A stretch of DNA of 64,000 nt from Tetmemena sp. SeJ-2015 (lineage: Eukaryota > Ciliophora > Spirotrichea > Sporadotrichida > Oxytrichidae): positions 1 through 64,000 of the forward strand of contig JAJKFJ010021059.1 of NCBI GenBank assembly GCA_027382625.1. Direction: 5' to 3'. Position 1 is the stretch's first letter, and the number at the start of each line of letters is the position of its first letter. Below, in pieces: positions 12,842-23,200 of the stretch. The notes beneath the pieces are model-generated. The model saw nothing but the letters and a program-made list of their open reading frames with translations. It was not told the DNA's origin and searched no databases. The position numbers and the translations under genes were made by a program.

Positions 12842-14308
12842 ATGTCTTCAAACTATTCAGCAGCTCACCTCAGTAAGAAATATCATCTTTAACTAACTTA
12901 TTAGGGTTTAAGAAATCTAAATTCCTAGCTATTGCATCGCTTACTTTGGTACTGCTAGTGAGTTCAAGCTACTCGCAATAAGAGGAGATAATCAACATGC
13001 CTAGAATAATACGCAGATTGCAAGAGGAAGAGAGTTAGCTGTCAACTCAAGAGGGAGATACTACTTTCCCACTATCACTCACACTACGAATCAAGATTCA
13101 GAGTCAACTTCAACTGATTAATCAGCATCCCCTGAAGGAGAGAGCAACGAGACTACCACTCAAACATCAACTTCAAGTTCAGCTTCAGGCTCAACTACTA
13201 ACACCAACTGTAAGTTAGCGAGTTTATTTATTATTCTCTAGAAACCTCTACTACAACTACAACCACTACCACTCCTCAATAAACTTAGTAAGTGACCACA
13301 ACTACCATCACAAAGACAGTCATCAAGGATGGAGAGGAAACAACTGTCACCGTCACTGCCATTGCTGCACCAGCTGAATCTGACTCAGATGACGAGCCAA
13401 AGAAGAAATAAACTGTTATTGTCACTGACGACTCAGATGAAAGCTCACCTGAGCAAGTGAATGAGGAGGTACTGGCTAAGCATAAAAAAGCAGCTAAGAA
13501 GAAGCACTATCACCCAGAGATAGCTATGCTAGATCCTAAACCAAGAACCTTTTCAAACACTTCAAGCATTAACCCTCCTCCTTGCGGTGGCGCAGATAGA
13601 GGATTTACTCACTATATGGCTATGCCAGGCAGCAGGAACTATGTTTAATGGAAGGTATCTCATGCTTCCTCAGAAGGAAAGTGCATCGTTAGAATTGGCT
13701 AAGGCTTAGATGAAGATGAGTTCGTTGTTCTCAAGCCTAGATCATTAATGATATTCACTATTCTTTGTTTAGAGACGGCTCTGCTGGAAAGGATGGATCG
13801 TTCCCTTGTGGACGTGAGATTGGCTACGAAGGCAAAGAGTTCCGCTTCCCAAAGAACTTCACTTGCGATTCATGCGTATTGCAACTAGAGTGGACTATTC
13901 CAACTGGATAAATTCACTAATGTGCAGATTTTTACATGACTGATCGTGAATCAGAAGACTGCTCAGGAAAGTGCCTTAATGGAGGTGCTTGCATTAACGG
14001 CGAATGCAAGTGCAGAAGCGGCTTCACTGGCTCATACTGCGAGTCAAGAAGTAATCATTTAATATCTGACTAACATTTTTTAGCTCAAGTTTCCTCTCGT
14101 TTGATATGGTACATCTTAATTTTCGTGATCCTAGCTCTGATTATTGGTGGAATCATAGCCTAAATAATTTCCTCTTACTCTTTATTTTGAAGTCTACACC
14201 TTAAAGATTAAAAAGAGCATGAACAGAAGAGACATAGACGACAATCCAGAATCTATAATTGGCTCCAACCCAGAGCCATCTAGGAAGGGAAAGTACGGCA
14301 GAGGATGA
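12842..14308 (+). CDS. Secreted or surface protein: LPMO/BIM1-like ectodomain, EGF-like module, C-terminal membrane anchor
   Basis: ATG 12842 starts a short N-terminus followed, after a pointer-flanked insert, by a hydrophobic signal (KFLAIASLTLVLLVSSS). A Ser/Thr-rich stalk follows, then a Cys-containing domain beginning HYHPEIAMLDPKPRTF with NPPPCGG, VQWKVSH, PCGREIGY, CDSCVLQLEW and HQCADFYM. This spacing resembles copper-binding LPMO/BIM1-type domains, an inference from motif pattern only. An EGF-like module (CSGKCLNGGACINGECKCRS) and a membrane span (LIWYILIFVILALIIGGII) with a short basic tail to TGA 14306-14308 complete it. Two introns of about 32 nt fit (13210-13241, 14051-14083), and IESs lie at 12882-12916 and 13742-13773. 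At least two further frame changes, near 13000 and 14165, were not resolved. Confidence 0.7.
12882..12916 (+). other. IES, 35 bp, pointer TAAGAAAT (EGF/LPMO-like gene)
   Basis: TAAGAAAT at 12874-12881 and 12909-12916. Removal links the N-terminus MSSNYSAAHLSKK to the hydrophobic signal segment in frame. Confidence 0.85.
13742..13773 (+). other. IES, 32 bp, pointer TAGA (EGF/LPMO-like gene)
   Basis: TAGA at 13738-13741 and 13770-13773. Removal joins FVVLKPR to DGSAGKDGSFPCG. Confidence 0.8.
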
Positions 14309-14548
14309 AGTATAATACAAATTAATGCATATTAGCTAATATGATAGCAATTTTCTGTTTCTGTTAATCTATAAATTCATCGCTCTTCAGTTGAAAGATA
14401 GCTAAAAAGTGAAAGAAATTCAATTTAAGAAAATTAATGGGTTGGAAATCGGGTAGATTGAATAAACTTATACATGTTACTACTAGAATAGAGGAAGGTC
14501 TCTGATTATATAAGCTTGAGTACTACTTTTATGATTAAAACTCATAGC

Positions 14549-16102
14549 TCACTCTTTTAAAACTTAGAGAGGGGAGGTATTGACTAGAGCTTCCAGATCA
14601 GTTTCATCGGCTCTTAGCTCTTCCTCCTCTATTGAGTTGAGACCCAACTGCATCATGTTATTAAAAGTACGGCTTTTGTGAATCACCTCACTGTGGCTAG
14701 ATTTACGGAGAGGCACCTTTCTCTTTACCATAGGAGGATGAGAGAATGACTAAAAAAGCATTAAAAAGGTTAACTAGGGAAGTTTGCTGAAGTGATGCTT
14801 CTGAGCTGCTTTATTAGCAATTTGTTGAGATGGAGGTAGCTATTCGAATTTCAAATTAACTAGGTTTCCTTCCATGGAGACTGATTGATTTTAAGTCTCC
14901 CTCAAATTGATTTCTCTTCTTCCTTATCCAAAGAATTAGAAATCTTCTCTCTATAATCTTGGGTCTTAAGATAGGCCCTCACTCATAGAGAGCTAAGCTT
15001 AAACTGGCGTAAAGGAAGTGTGACTGTTGATTTCTGAGTGAGTATAATTTAAGGAGGGTGAGGAGTTGTTGATAATAGTATTATTAATTTATTGGGGAGC
15101 GGGGTAAGCGGATCCTTAATTACTTAGTCGCTATCTGACCTCACGCAAAGATTTGAATTACGTATCAATACAATAAGGAATTCAGAAGTAAAATATAGAA
15201 AAATTTTATACAAGGATCCTAAGAGTCCTTAGCGTCAGAGACCGAACTCATTAGCTACTCTTTGACAGTGTCAGTCTATATCTCTTCTGCTCTTTAGCAG
15301 CCAACCCCTTCGAAAAAATAATCAAAGGATTGCTAAGGGTTGAGCTTGAATAGCGAAGAATCGCTAGTTAATTTTCTTTTGAGCACCTTGTTGCTCACCA
15401 AAGAGAGTGAGTGTGATGATAAGGATTTAAGAGGATTCTCTTATTCAAAGAAAGTTAAAACCATATAGACATAATCTCTTATTTAGGCAGCTTTGCGTGA
15501 TTATTTTTCTAGAGTGTTATAGCGTTTAGTTTTTCTTGAATCAGTCGAGAAGATAATTCTGCCTGCACACTCACAAACATCATAAGTAAAATGAAAAAGC
15601 AGATAATTTGATATGTGACTATACCTTCTCTTCTTTGAGTTTCTGATCGACTCGAGCACTCCTTAATCTTGAGAAGGAGTCGAGGAAAAGTTGAGCTCAC
15701 ATTTTAAATTTTTTAACTTTAAATGAGCGTTGGTGAGAATCTAGTGTGATTCAAAAATCCAAGTGGCTAATTTTAAAATTCTGCTCCATGTTTTCTGTTC
15801 TCAAAGAAGCTCCCTCACTAACTCAAATTCTACCTCACTTGCGATTCATTAGGGCTCTAAAATTACTTAACTTCAGAAGCTGGCAGGGATGCGTCATCTG
15901 TTGAGATAATTGAATTAACTGGGGAATTTTTGGAAGCATTTTCCTTGTCTGCATTTTTTGAAGGAGGAGTTTAATTTTTCTGGAAGAGGGAATAGAGTAT
16001 AGAAAAAATGTTAACCTCTCTGAGTAGCTGCTTGCATACCTGCACAACCATTCCACAGCCAAGAAGATAGAAGATTCTTTTGTCCACAGAGTTTGTTATC
16101 AT
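14549..16102 (-). CDS. Ser-rich protein, unknown function
   Basis: I do not recognise a family. ATG 16102 begins MITNSVDKRIFYLLGCG. Open stretches then follow on this strand: an Asn/Ser/Asp-rich run (NQTPPSKNADKENASKNS), a Leu/Lys-rich stretch near 15640-15700 followed by a plausible GT-AG intron containing a hydrophobic reading, SSRLIQEKLNA, a Lys/Ser-rich stretch, and a C-terminal run (SRTFNNMMQLGLNSIEEEE) ending at TGA 14549-14551. The C-terminal half is clearly coding by composition. AT-rich breaks are probably IESs that I could not pin to pointers. It converges with the surface-protein gene and is divergent from prolidase. Confidence 0.55.
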
Positions 16103-16389
16103 TTTAATCAGAAAGAACTAAAAGACATAGATGAGCAAGGATTTGGGGGAATTGTAAATTCTCTTACACTTTTAGCCTTTTTGACGGCTTGGAGGAAAAG
16201 GTAAACGATAATAGCATTTTTTATTAAGATCTGCATTGATTATTAAGATTTATTCACCTTCGTCCCTTACTCCAATATGAAACATACCCTGCCAAATCAA
16301 AGATAGCTTGGAGTTTAATTTTATAGATAAAGTATTGCAATTTGGCTGTATCTTATAATCTAAAGATATCCCTAATCTTATTGAAATTA

Positions 16390-18095
16390 ATGGTTGAGCC
16401 AACTCATAACTTTCATATATTCACTTTATAAATGCTATCATAAGCACTCAGAAAGTGGATGCTGCTATCCCTACGAGCAGTCAAAGGAATTCCCATATGC
16501 AGAATCACTCCCAACCTCATTATTCAAGGAAAACAGAGAGAAGTTCCTACGCCATCTCAATAAAATACAAGAAGGTGGCATTGCAACTTTACCTTAGAAT
16601 TCTATTGCAGCTTTCAGAGGAGAATCTGAGGTTCTGATGTACGATTGCGATCAATATAATGTAAGATTCATATAAATAACTTATATGATTAAAAGAGATG
16701 TTCCCTACCCAGTGTATTAAGAAGGGTGCTTCTTCTACTTGTTTGGAATAACCGCCCCCGACTGTCTGGGAGTTATTGAGCTTGACTCTATGGAAGCCAA
16801 GCCAGTGCTGTTCGTACCTCGCTACTCTAACATGTACAAGATTTGGATGACTGTCCTCACTAAGGAAGACTACCAGACTAAATATGGATACGAAACCTAC
16901 TACGTTGTAAAATATACCTATTCTTTAGTTGATGAGCTCCAAGATTATCTGAAGAAGAGAGACCCCAAAAAGATTTACTAAAATAATGGAGTTAACGCAG
17001 ACTCTGGAGAATCAAGCAAACTACTTGACTCAAAGCTTTTAGAGGGCTTTGAAGTTGATCTTACTCAACCATCTCTAGTTTACTTAGCAGTTTCAGACAG
17101 TAGAGCAACTAAGACTGATCAAGAGATTGATGTGATGAGGTGGGCTTCTAGAATAACTTGCGAAGCGCATATCGAGTACTTGAGCTTCTAAACCCTATTA
17201 TTATTTTTGAGACACTGCAAGCCAGGTATGAGAGAGTCTAAATTTGTCTCTATATTCCAAGCCTTCTGCCAACAGAAGTATGCTTGTGGATAGGTGGCTC
17301 CATACAACCCTATTTGCGGCTGTGGAAATGGAGCAGCAACTCTTCATTATATAGACAACAATCAGTACATATAAGATGGCTAGACAATGCTAATAGACCA
17401 AGGCCACAGCGTGCATCACTATGCAGCTGATATCACCTCCTCTTTCCCAGTCAATGGAAAGTTTACTCAGAAGCAAAAAGAAATATATGAAATCGTCCTT
17501 AAAGCAAACAGAGATGTAATGAGCTAGATGAAACCTGGAGTTGACTGGGTCGAAATGCATCTCCTGGCTGAAAGAGTTATCCTCACTGGATTGAGAGATT
17601 TGGGATTGGTCTCAGGAGATATTGATGAGATGATTTAGGGAAGAGTAGGCTACATTTTCCTTCCTCACGGATTAGGTCATTTGCTAGGTCTTGATGTACA
17701 CGACCTTGGCGGATATTTGCCAGGTTTGACACCTGTGCGCAGAGAAGGACCCGGTCTCAGAAATCTCAGGACTGCTCGTATCCTAGAGAAGAATATGATC
17801 ATAACTGTGGAGCCTGGCATCTACTTCAGAGATTTCCTTCTTAATGGAGAATTCGGAGATGGCCTATCCATCGATCAAATAATCGAGTTAATATCTTTGG
17901 TTGTATTTTTTCGACTTGAAGTATTTGAACAGAGAGAAGATCAGAGAATACCAGCAGGAAATTCAAGGAGTAAGAATCGAAGACGTGGTTGTTGTTACAG
18001 AGACTGGAATTGAAAATCTGAGTGACTGCATTCCAAGAACTGTTGAAGAAATCGAAGCTTGTATGAGAGGAGACAAAGAATGGAAGTAGAATTGA
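16390..18095 (+). CDS. PEPD: Xaa-Pro dipeptidase (prolidase, peptidase D)
   Basis: Cleaves Xaa-Pro dipeptides; M24 metallopeptidase of the cytosol. The protein covers the prolidase N-domain ([40 protein letters not shown]) and the catalytic pita-bread domain. All metal ligands are visible: Asp in MLIDQGH, Asp in AADITSSFP, His in [15 protein letters not shown], Glu in TVEPGIYF and Glu in VRIEDVVVV. The C-terminus [12 protein letters not shown] ends at TGA 18093-18095. Three pointer-flanked inserts (16663-16701, 17185-17211, 17875-17914) disappear to give exact family alignment; two are multiples of three and do not break the frame. The extreme N-terminus (ATG 16390, MVEPTHNF) needs one more unresolved frame change near 16400-16490. 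Confidence 0.93.
16663..16701 (+). other. IES, 39 bp, in-frame, pointer ATGT (prolidase)
   Basis: ATGT at 16659-16662 and 16698-16701. Removal joins YDCDQYN to VPYPVYQEGCFF. The 39-bp length leaves the frame open, so the insert would be mistaken for coding sequence. Confidence 0.75.
17185..17211 (+). other. IES, 27 bp, in-frame, pointer TTGAG (prolidase)
   Basis: TTGAG at 17180-17184 and 17207-17211. Removal changes EAHIEYL-(9 extra residues)-RHCKPGM to [14 protein letters not shown], matching family spacing. Confidence 0.85.
17875..17914 (+). other. IES, 40 bp, pointer TCGA (prolidase)
   Basis: TCGA at 17871-17874 and 17911-17914. Removal joins GDGLSID to LKYLNREKI in frame. Confidence 0.88.
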
Positions 18096-18319
18096 CATTC
18101 AGTAGTTTTGAAATTTATTTTATCGATTTCCATATGCAATGAATTTAAAATCTATCATTTATCTTGCTAATAAGAAAAATTTTAGGTCTTTTCGTTTTTC
18201 GATGCTCATGAAGTTCAGCCACACTAACTGGCAAGTAATATTATTAAATGAAATAGAGGTGATTAACTTTAAATAAAGTAGAGACATTCTTAAGTAGATT
18301 AATAATTGAAGTGTGAAAG

Positions 18320-20063
18320 TCAAGCTTATTTACTTTCTTGAAGTGAGTTTGAATACTTGAACTAAGCTACGATTACTGTAATATCGTCAGGCTTTCCTCC
18401 AGTTGAGTGAGGCTCATTCGCTTCTTGAGCTTGCTTGGCGAAAGGAGAAAAATTGTTGACATCCAATGACATTACCTCAGCTCTATTTATAGTTAAGAAT
18501 TTAATGTCAAATCAAATTCTATCAAATTTAAAATTTAAAGGGTTGATTGAGAGAAAGTTATATTTAAATATCATTTGCATCATTAGATTCGGCTTTAAAT
18601 TCTAAGAGTTTATAATGTTGCAGCTTTTATTTGGGAGAGCTCAGCTCACAGTTTATGGTGATGACAGAAGCTATTTTGAATTTGATGATGAAGAATTTGA
18701 AGATTTCTTGAATCATATCTAGTTGGAGAGAGGTGCTATTGAGATTGTTAAAGAAGGGACTAGTATTTATTTTGATTAGCTATTTAACAAATTACAGTAA
18801 AAGTTGAATTTTCTTTTTCAACAGCCATGAGGTTGCTACTCCTTTTTAATTATTTAAATTAATCTTTAATTTAATTAAATTTTATAGTATTTTTGATTAG
18901 AAGAAGACATGTAGCTGCTTCTTAAGGGTCAATATCCAAGCTCCTTCCATTCTTAAGTTTAAAAATTAGTTGACTATGTATGCAGTGCAATACTTGTTTA
19001 TCATACATGTTGTCCCAAAGACCATCTGATGCCACCACCACTATGTCGTTATGCTACACTTGATGCTCTATAATAAACACTAACTGGGTCGCCATTTGTT
19101 CCATTGTATCTAATTATTTCTACAAATATATGGAAGGTCTTTCTTGGTCTATTCTCAACATGACTGTAAGTGCTTCATTATATCTGGACTAGTGATGTTT
19201 CTAATAGCTTGCCAACCTACTAAAATAACATTTTATCATAAATATTATAATTAGATAAAAAATTGCTTCTCAGCTCTACTAGCGAGACAATATAATTCTT
19301 TTAGACAAGTCACTATTATTTAGTTCCAATCTGCAAGGGAGTATCGTATTCTCTGAGCTAAGATGTAGATCTGTGTTTGTTAAATTTTAAAGTATCTTAT
19401 AATAAAATTTAGTTTGATTGTCAAAAGCTCTCTCCTTCAGAATTTTAGGTCTGATAATAGCGAAACCAGAGTCTCCATATTTGAGCTCTTTAAAATGCAA
19501 GGACTAACCAAAAAAGTAATTATGATTGCTGTGCTACTGCCAGGGTTTGTAGTCTGGAATATAATTGTTTAAATACTAGCCAAGCTCTGACTCTGGATTC
19601 TTTTCATACTCTTACTCAATTATCTTAATAAGTTGCTCAAAATAATTTAATGTTGCTTTGTGAAGAGACCTGCGTCGATGCCAACTTCACACCAGTCACT
19701 CACTCCATCCAGCACACCAAAAGCTAATCATTTGCAAGCAGGCGTCTTCTCCATTTTTGTACCGCTTTTCAAACTTAGGAATCATGTGCCATCCAAATAC
19801 AAAGTGAGACTTCTTCTGCTCTCATTTATAATTAATTAAAAATTAAAGATTTATATTCTCGGCCTATGCAGCAATTGATTTACAAATATTTGTAAAAAGT
19901 TAGTTTTGATGAGTTAACTTAGTTGAAGTAGTAAGATCCTGTTCCCAAGGGCAAAAGCAGAGGCCGCCATAAAGCTCTTTGGTGAGTAGGCTTATCTTCT
20001 GTTTTGTAGCAGCTGTTGGAGCATCTTGGCTTTGTTCATTGTCTTTTTCAACAAATATGGATT
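18320..20063 (-). CDS. PP2C-family protein phosphatase, PTC7/PPTC7-like
   Basis: Metal-dependent Ser/Thr phosphatase. Motifs in order on the minus strand: MIPKFEKRYKNGEDAC (the GGEDA motif region), GVLDGVSDWCEVGIDAGLF (DGVGGW-type box with metal Asp), YGDSGFAIIRPKIL, DTPLQIGT, NDIVVVASDGLWDNMYD (metal Asp), VNNFSPFAKQA and GGKPDDITVIVAQF, ending at TGA 18320-18322. These match the PTC7 branch, which is mitochondrial in other eukaryotes; no targeting peptide could be confirmed because the start is unresolved. The 5' end is approximate: the furthest clear coding stretch begins near 20063. The gene is cut by a 434-bp IES at 18483-18916 and by other AT-rich inserts not fully mapped. Confidence 0.85.
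18483..18916 (-). other. Long IES, 434 bp, pointer AGCT (PP2C gene)
   Basis: AGCT at 18479-18482 and 18913-18916. On the minus strand removal joins DIDPQEAA to EVMSLDVNNFSPF, the expected PP2C spacing. The insert contains an opposite-strand ORF (18615-18830). Confidence 0.75.
18615..18830 (+). CDS. 71-residue acidic ORF inside a PP2C IES, unknown function
   Basis: ATG 18615 to TGA 18828-18830 is a complete ORF if TAG/TAA are Gln. It lies wholly within the 434-bp insert of the PP2C gene and on the other strand. The protein begins MLQLLFGRAQLTVYGDD and has an acidic stretch (YFEFDDEEFEDFLNHI), a beta-like segment and a Gln-rich end. Its composition is coding-like and unlike the surrounding AT-rich spacer. 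I do not recognise the family. It could be a small germline-limited gene, a single-MDS gene, or an MDS of another, scrambled gene. Confidence 0.5.
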
Positions 20064-20225
20064 TAAAATACTGCCAAATTTAATTATATCTCTTTTTATG
20101 AACACTTACTCAGATTAGAGAGAACTAAATTTTCAGATTTTGAACGAAATTAAAGCATAGGAGTAAAGGCTATATATTCGGTGATTGAATTTGCATGTTA
20201 ATAAATTCAAATTCAAATTTAAACA

Positions 20226-23200
20226 ATGGAAGAATTTAAGAATGTGCAATGGGACATTTTAATAGACGATCTGCAAGTCATGGCAAGAGATGAACTTATC
20301 AACTGCGTTATCATCAAATAAAATGAGATTGAAACTCTCAAATTCGAGGTAAGAGAGAATGCTAAAATACTCTAGTTCTCAAAATTTCATATTACTCCAT
20401 CTATTTTTAGACTCCAATTTTCATTCAGCCTTCATTCTTTTGTTCAGTTTAAACTCTAAATGTCAAATTTACTCATCCTTATCACTAATAGATTTAAAAC
20501 CTGCATCATGAGAAGTAGCACGCTTTCAACTTAAAAATAGAAGACTAAATGCAAAAAGATTTTAGCGTCCTCAATGAAAATGGAGCACGAGGAACCAATT
20601 CCGCAAACTGTTTGGAGAGAATCTACGAGCGCAAGTATTAGCACTATCTCAAGGAGACAGTCAAAATGCAGGCATTCATTAGGGATCTCAAATTTAAGAT
20701 CGATGAATTCAGAGATATCCAAGAAGCTAGGGTTTAGAAGGCTTTGCTGGTAAGTAACTCCAAATATCAAGCTTAGTTATATTCTTCTTTCTCTTTTTAA
20801 ATTTATTGTGTCAGGTGGTGAATAAGAAAAGACGAAATGACATGCGCAGGTTCCAGAGTTATCTTCAAAACATCTCAAACATCTTCACAGAACAGCTCTC
20901 TTCATCCAATTATTTAAGGCAAAGCTTTTAATAAACTAAAAAATAATTTTATTTTTAATTTAAGCCCAGTCACTCAATCTTTAGACAAGTTTGATGAGAA
21001 AGGGCTCACAGAGAGGAAAGATAGAATAAAGAATGAGCTAAGATTTTCAGCTTTGAACTCAGAATTTGGAAGTTGCATTTCTGCTTCTTTGGATCAAGAT
21101 TTTGATCAGAAATAAGATGAAAATAATCTCAAAACTTCTCCAAATGAAAAGCTCAACATTTTGAAAAGGTAATTTTTTATTCAGTATTGCCAAAAAGTGA
21201 TAACAGATTTTGAGAGATAGAGATTAGCTTTTGAGAATAACCCTACGCTCTTGATAAACACAGAGATGTACGATCAAGAGACTGCAAACATCAATTCCTC
21301 TGTTAATATAGAAGACAGCTTAGAAACACATATACTCAAGAAACAAATGGAAACTAATCACTCTGACCTTAGAAGAACTGGGCCTCAAGTCTTTTCATAT
21401 ACTTGTAATTACTAACAATTCTTAAACAAATACTAGAATCGTTTTAAATCTTGAAATGCGATTTTTATAAGCTTGATAAATTTATTTTATATCCAAACTA
21501 TAAATAACCAATTTTTGTTATTAACTTCTGATTATTTTTTTCATTATTCAATATTTCGATAGTATAAAATATTTTAGAAAACCTTCAAGGGTACCAAGAC
21601 CATTTCTAGAGGAAAGCAGACATTCTTTAAAGAACCTCTGATGAGTTGGAACTTCTGAACACTCAGTAAAACGTGAAGAACATTTTAAGGGAGAACTTGC
21701 ACTCTCAACAAAGCATTTCAAACAAGACTTCATTCAAGTTAAACAAAGATAATGAAGAGACCAGATAAGTTAACTAAGACACAACCAGGGCAAAGACTAC
21801 TCTTGACTATCTTCCTAAGTCCCCTTAAGACTTCTAGACTCCAAGAACTCATAACACCAACATGAAGGAAGTGAAACTTGATTGTGCAAGGCTACCCAAA
21901 CATCAAGCTGATGAGAGAGATGCTTGTGACAACATGCTCATCATATCCAACTATGTGAGTGAGTAGAGGGCTCATAAGCCAGATACCTCCTCTATCAAGA
22001 AAGCAAGAATCCTTAATAAGGCTCAAGTGCTTGTCCATAATTCAAGTCCTGGAGAGAAAATGGATAAGTGCAATAATACAGCAGGACTGAAATCTCAGGG
22101 ACAACTTCACTCTTAGGCTTAGTAAACAGCTATGCTTAAGAAGATTCTTTCGCCTGATATCACTCCACCTCTTTCAGATGAAGAGCAAGATATAGGTATT
22201 AGCTAGGGACGCCCTGGAACAACTACAACTGCTACTTAAAAAGCCAGCAAGTCAAGTGGTCATTAAACGACTGCTCAGACTCCTACGACTTTCCTGAGCT
22301 AGCCTATTCTAAACGTACAAAGTACCTCAGCTAATTTACTAGGAAACACTTTCAGATAAAGTGAATGTGTCAGAGATACTCTCGATTGTAAGGACTACGA
22401 TAGAATTTATATACATTAGTTATAAATCAACAAGCCGAATGTGATGATATAGACTTTCTAAATGAAGAAACAAATCTTAAAAGACTATCTAGATAATAAC
22501 ACCCACATAAATGGAAGTGGAAAATCTTCCCAGAGATATATTGAAGACTTTTCTTTAAAGGACTTTTAAAATTCTCCTACCTCAAGTCGCTAAATATCAA
22601 TTATCTAAGTGATTTAGGATCTTCTAAGTGCACTTAAAGTTGCAATTCATTAACTAGAAACTAAAACCGAGAAGTTAAGAACTTTCAAGCAAGGTCCAGT
22701 GACTGATGAGTTTGATTTCTTGAAGTTCCTAGAGGAAAATTTAAATGAGACTAAGACTCAAATGGCGAACTTCATTTTAGAGGACTCGTAAATCAGTCTA
22801 ACTGATAAAGAAGCTCTTGCTCAATATTTCTACGAAAAGAATAAATACAGTTCTGCAGGACCTAATACACATTGTATTGAAGAATTTTAATTTATTATAC
22901 CTCAGAACCATGTGAAAGTAGACGATATTTTGAGAGTGACTTTCATCGATCAAACTGAAAGCGGAGAGCAAGCAGAGCTATCTTGCCTCAATAACGTAGA
23001 AGTAGCTTCTCACCTTCTCGTGTAGGTAGTTGACACTACGAATGAGGATATGTCTTATGATCCTAATCAGTTGATCAGGATGAGTTAGATTAATAACGAT
23101 TCTGACTTAAGAGAGGAGCAAAGCACTCGACTTCAGCAGCTTAACTTTGCTGCCCAGGACATCTCAGGAATGATGAGCCAATAACAACCTCACTCTCCAA

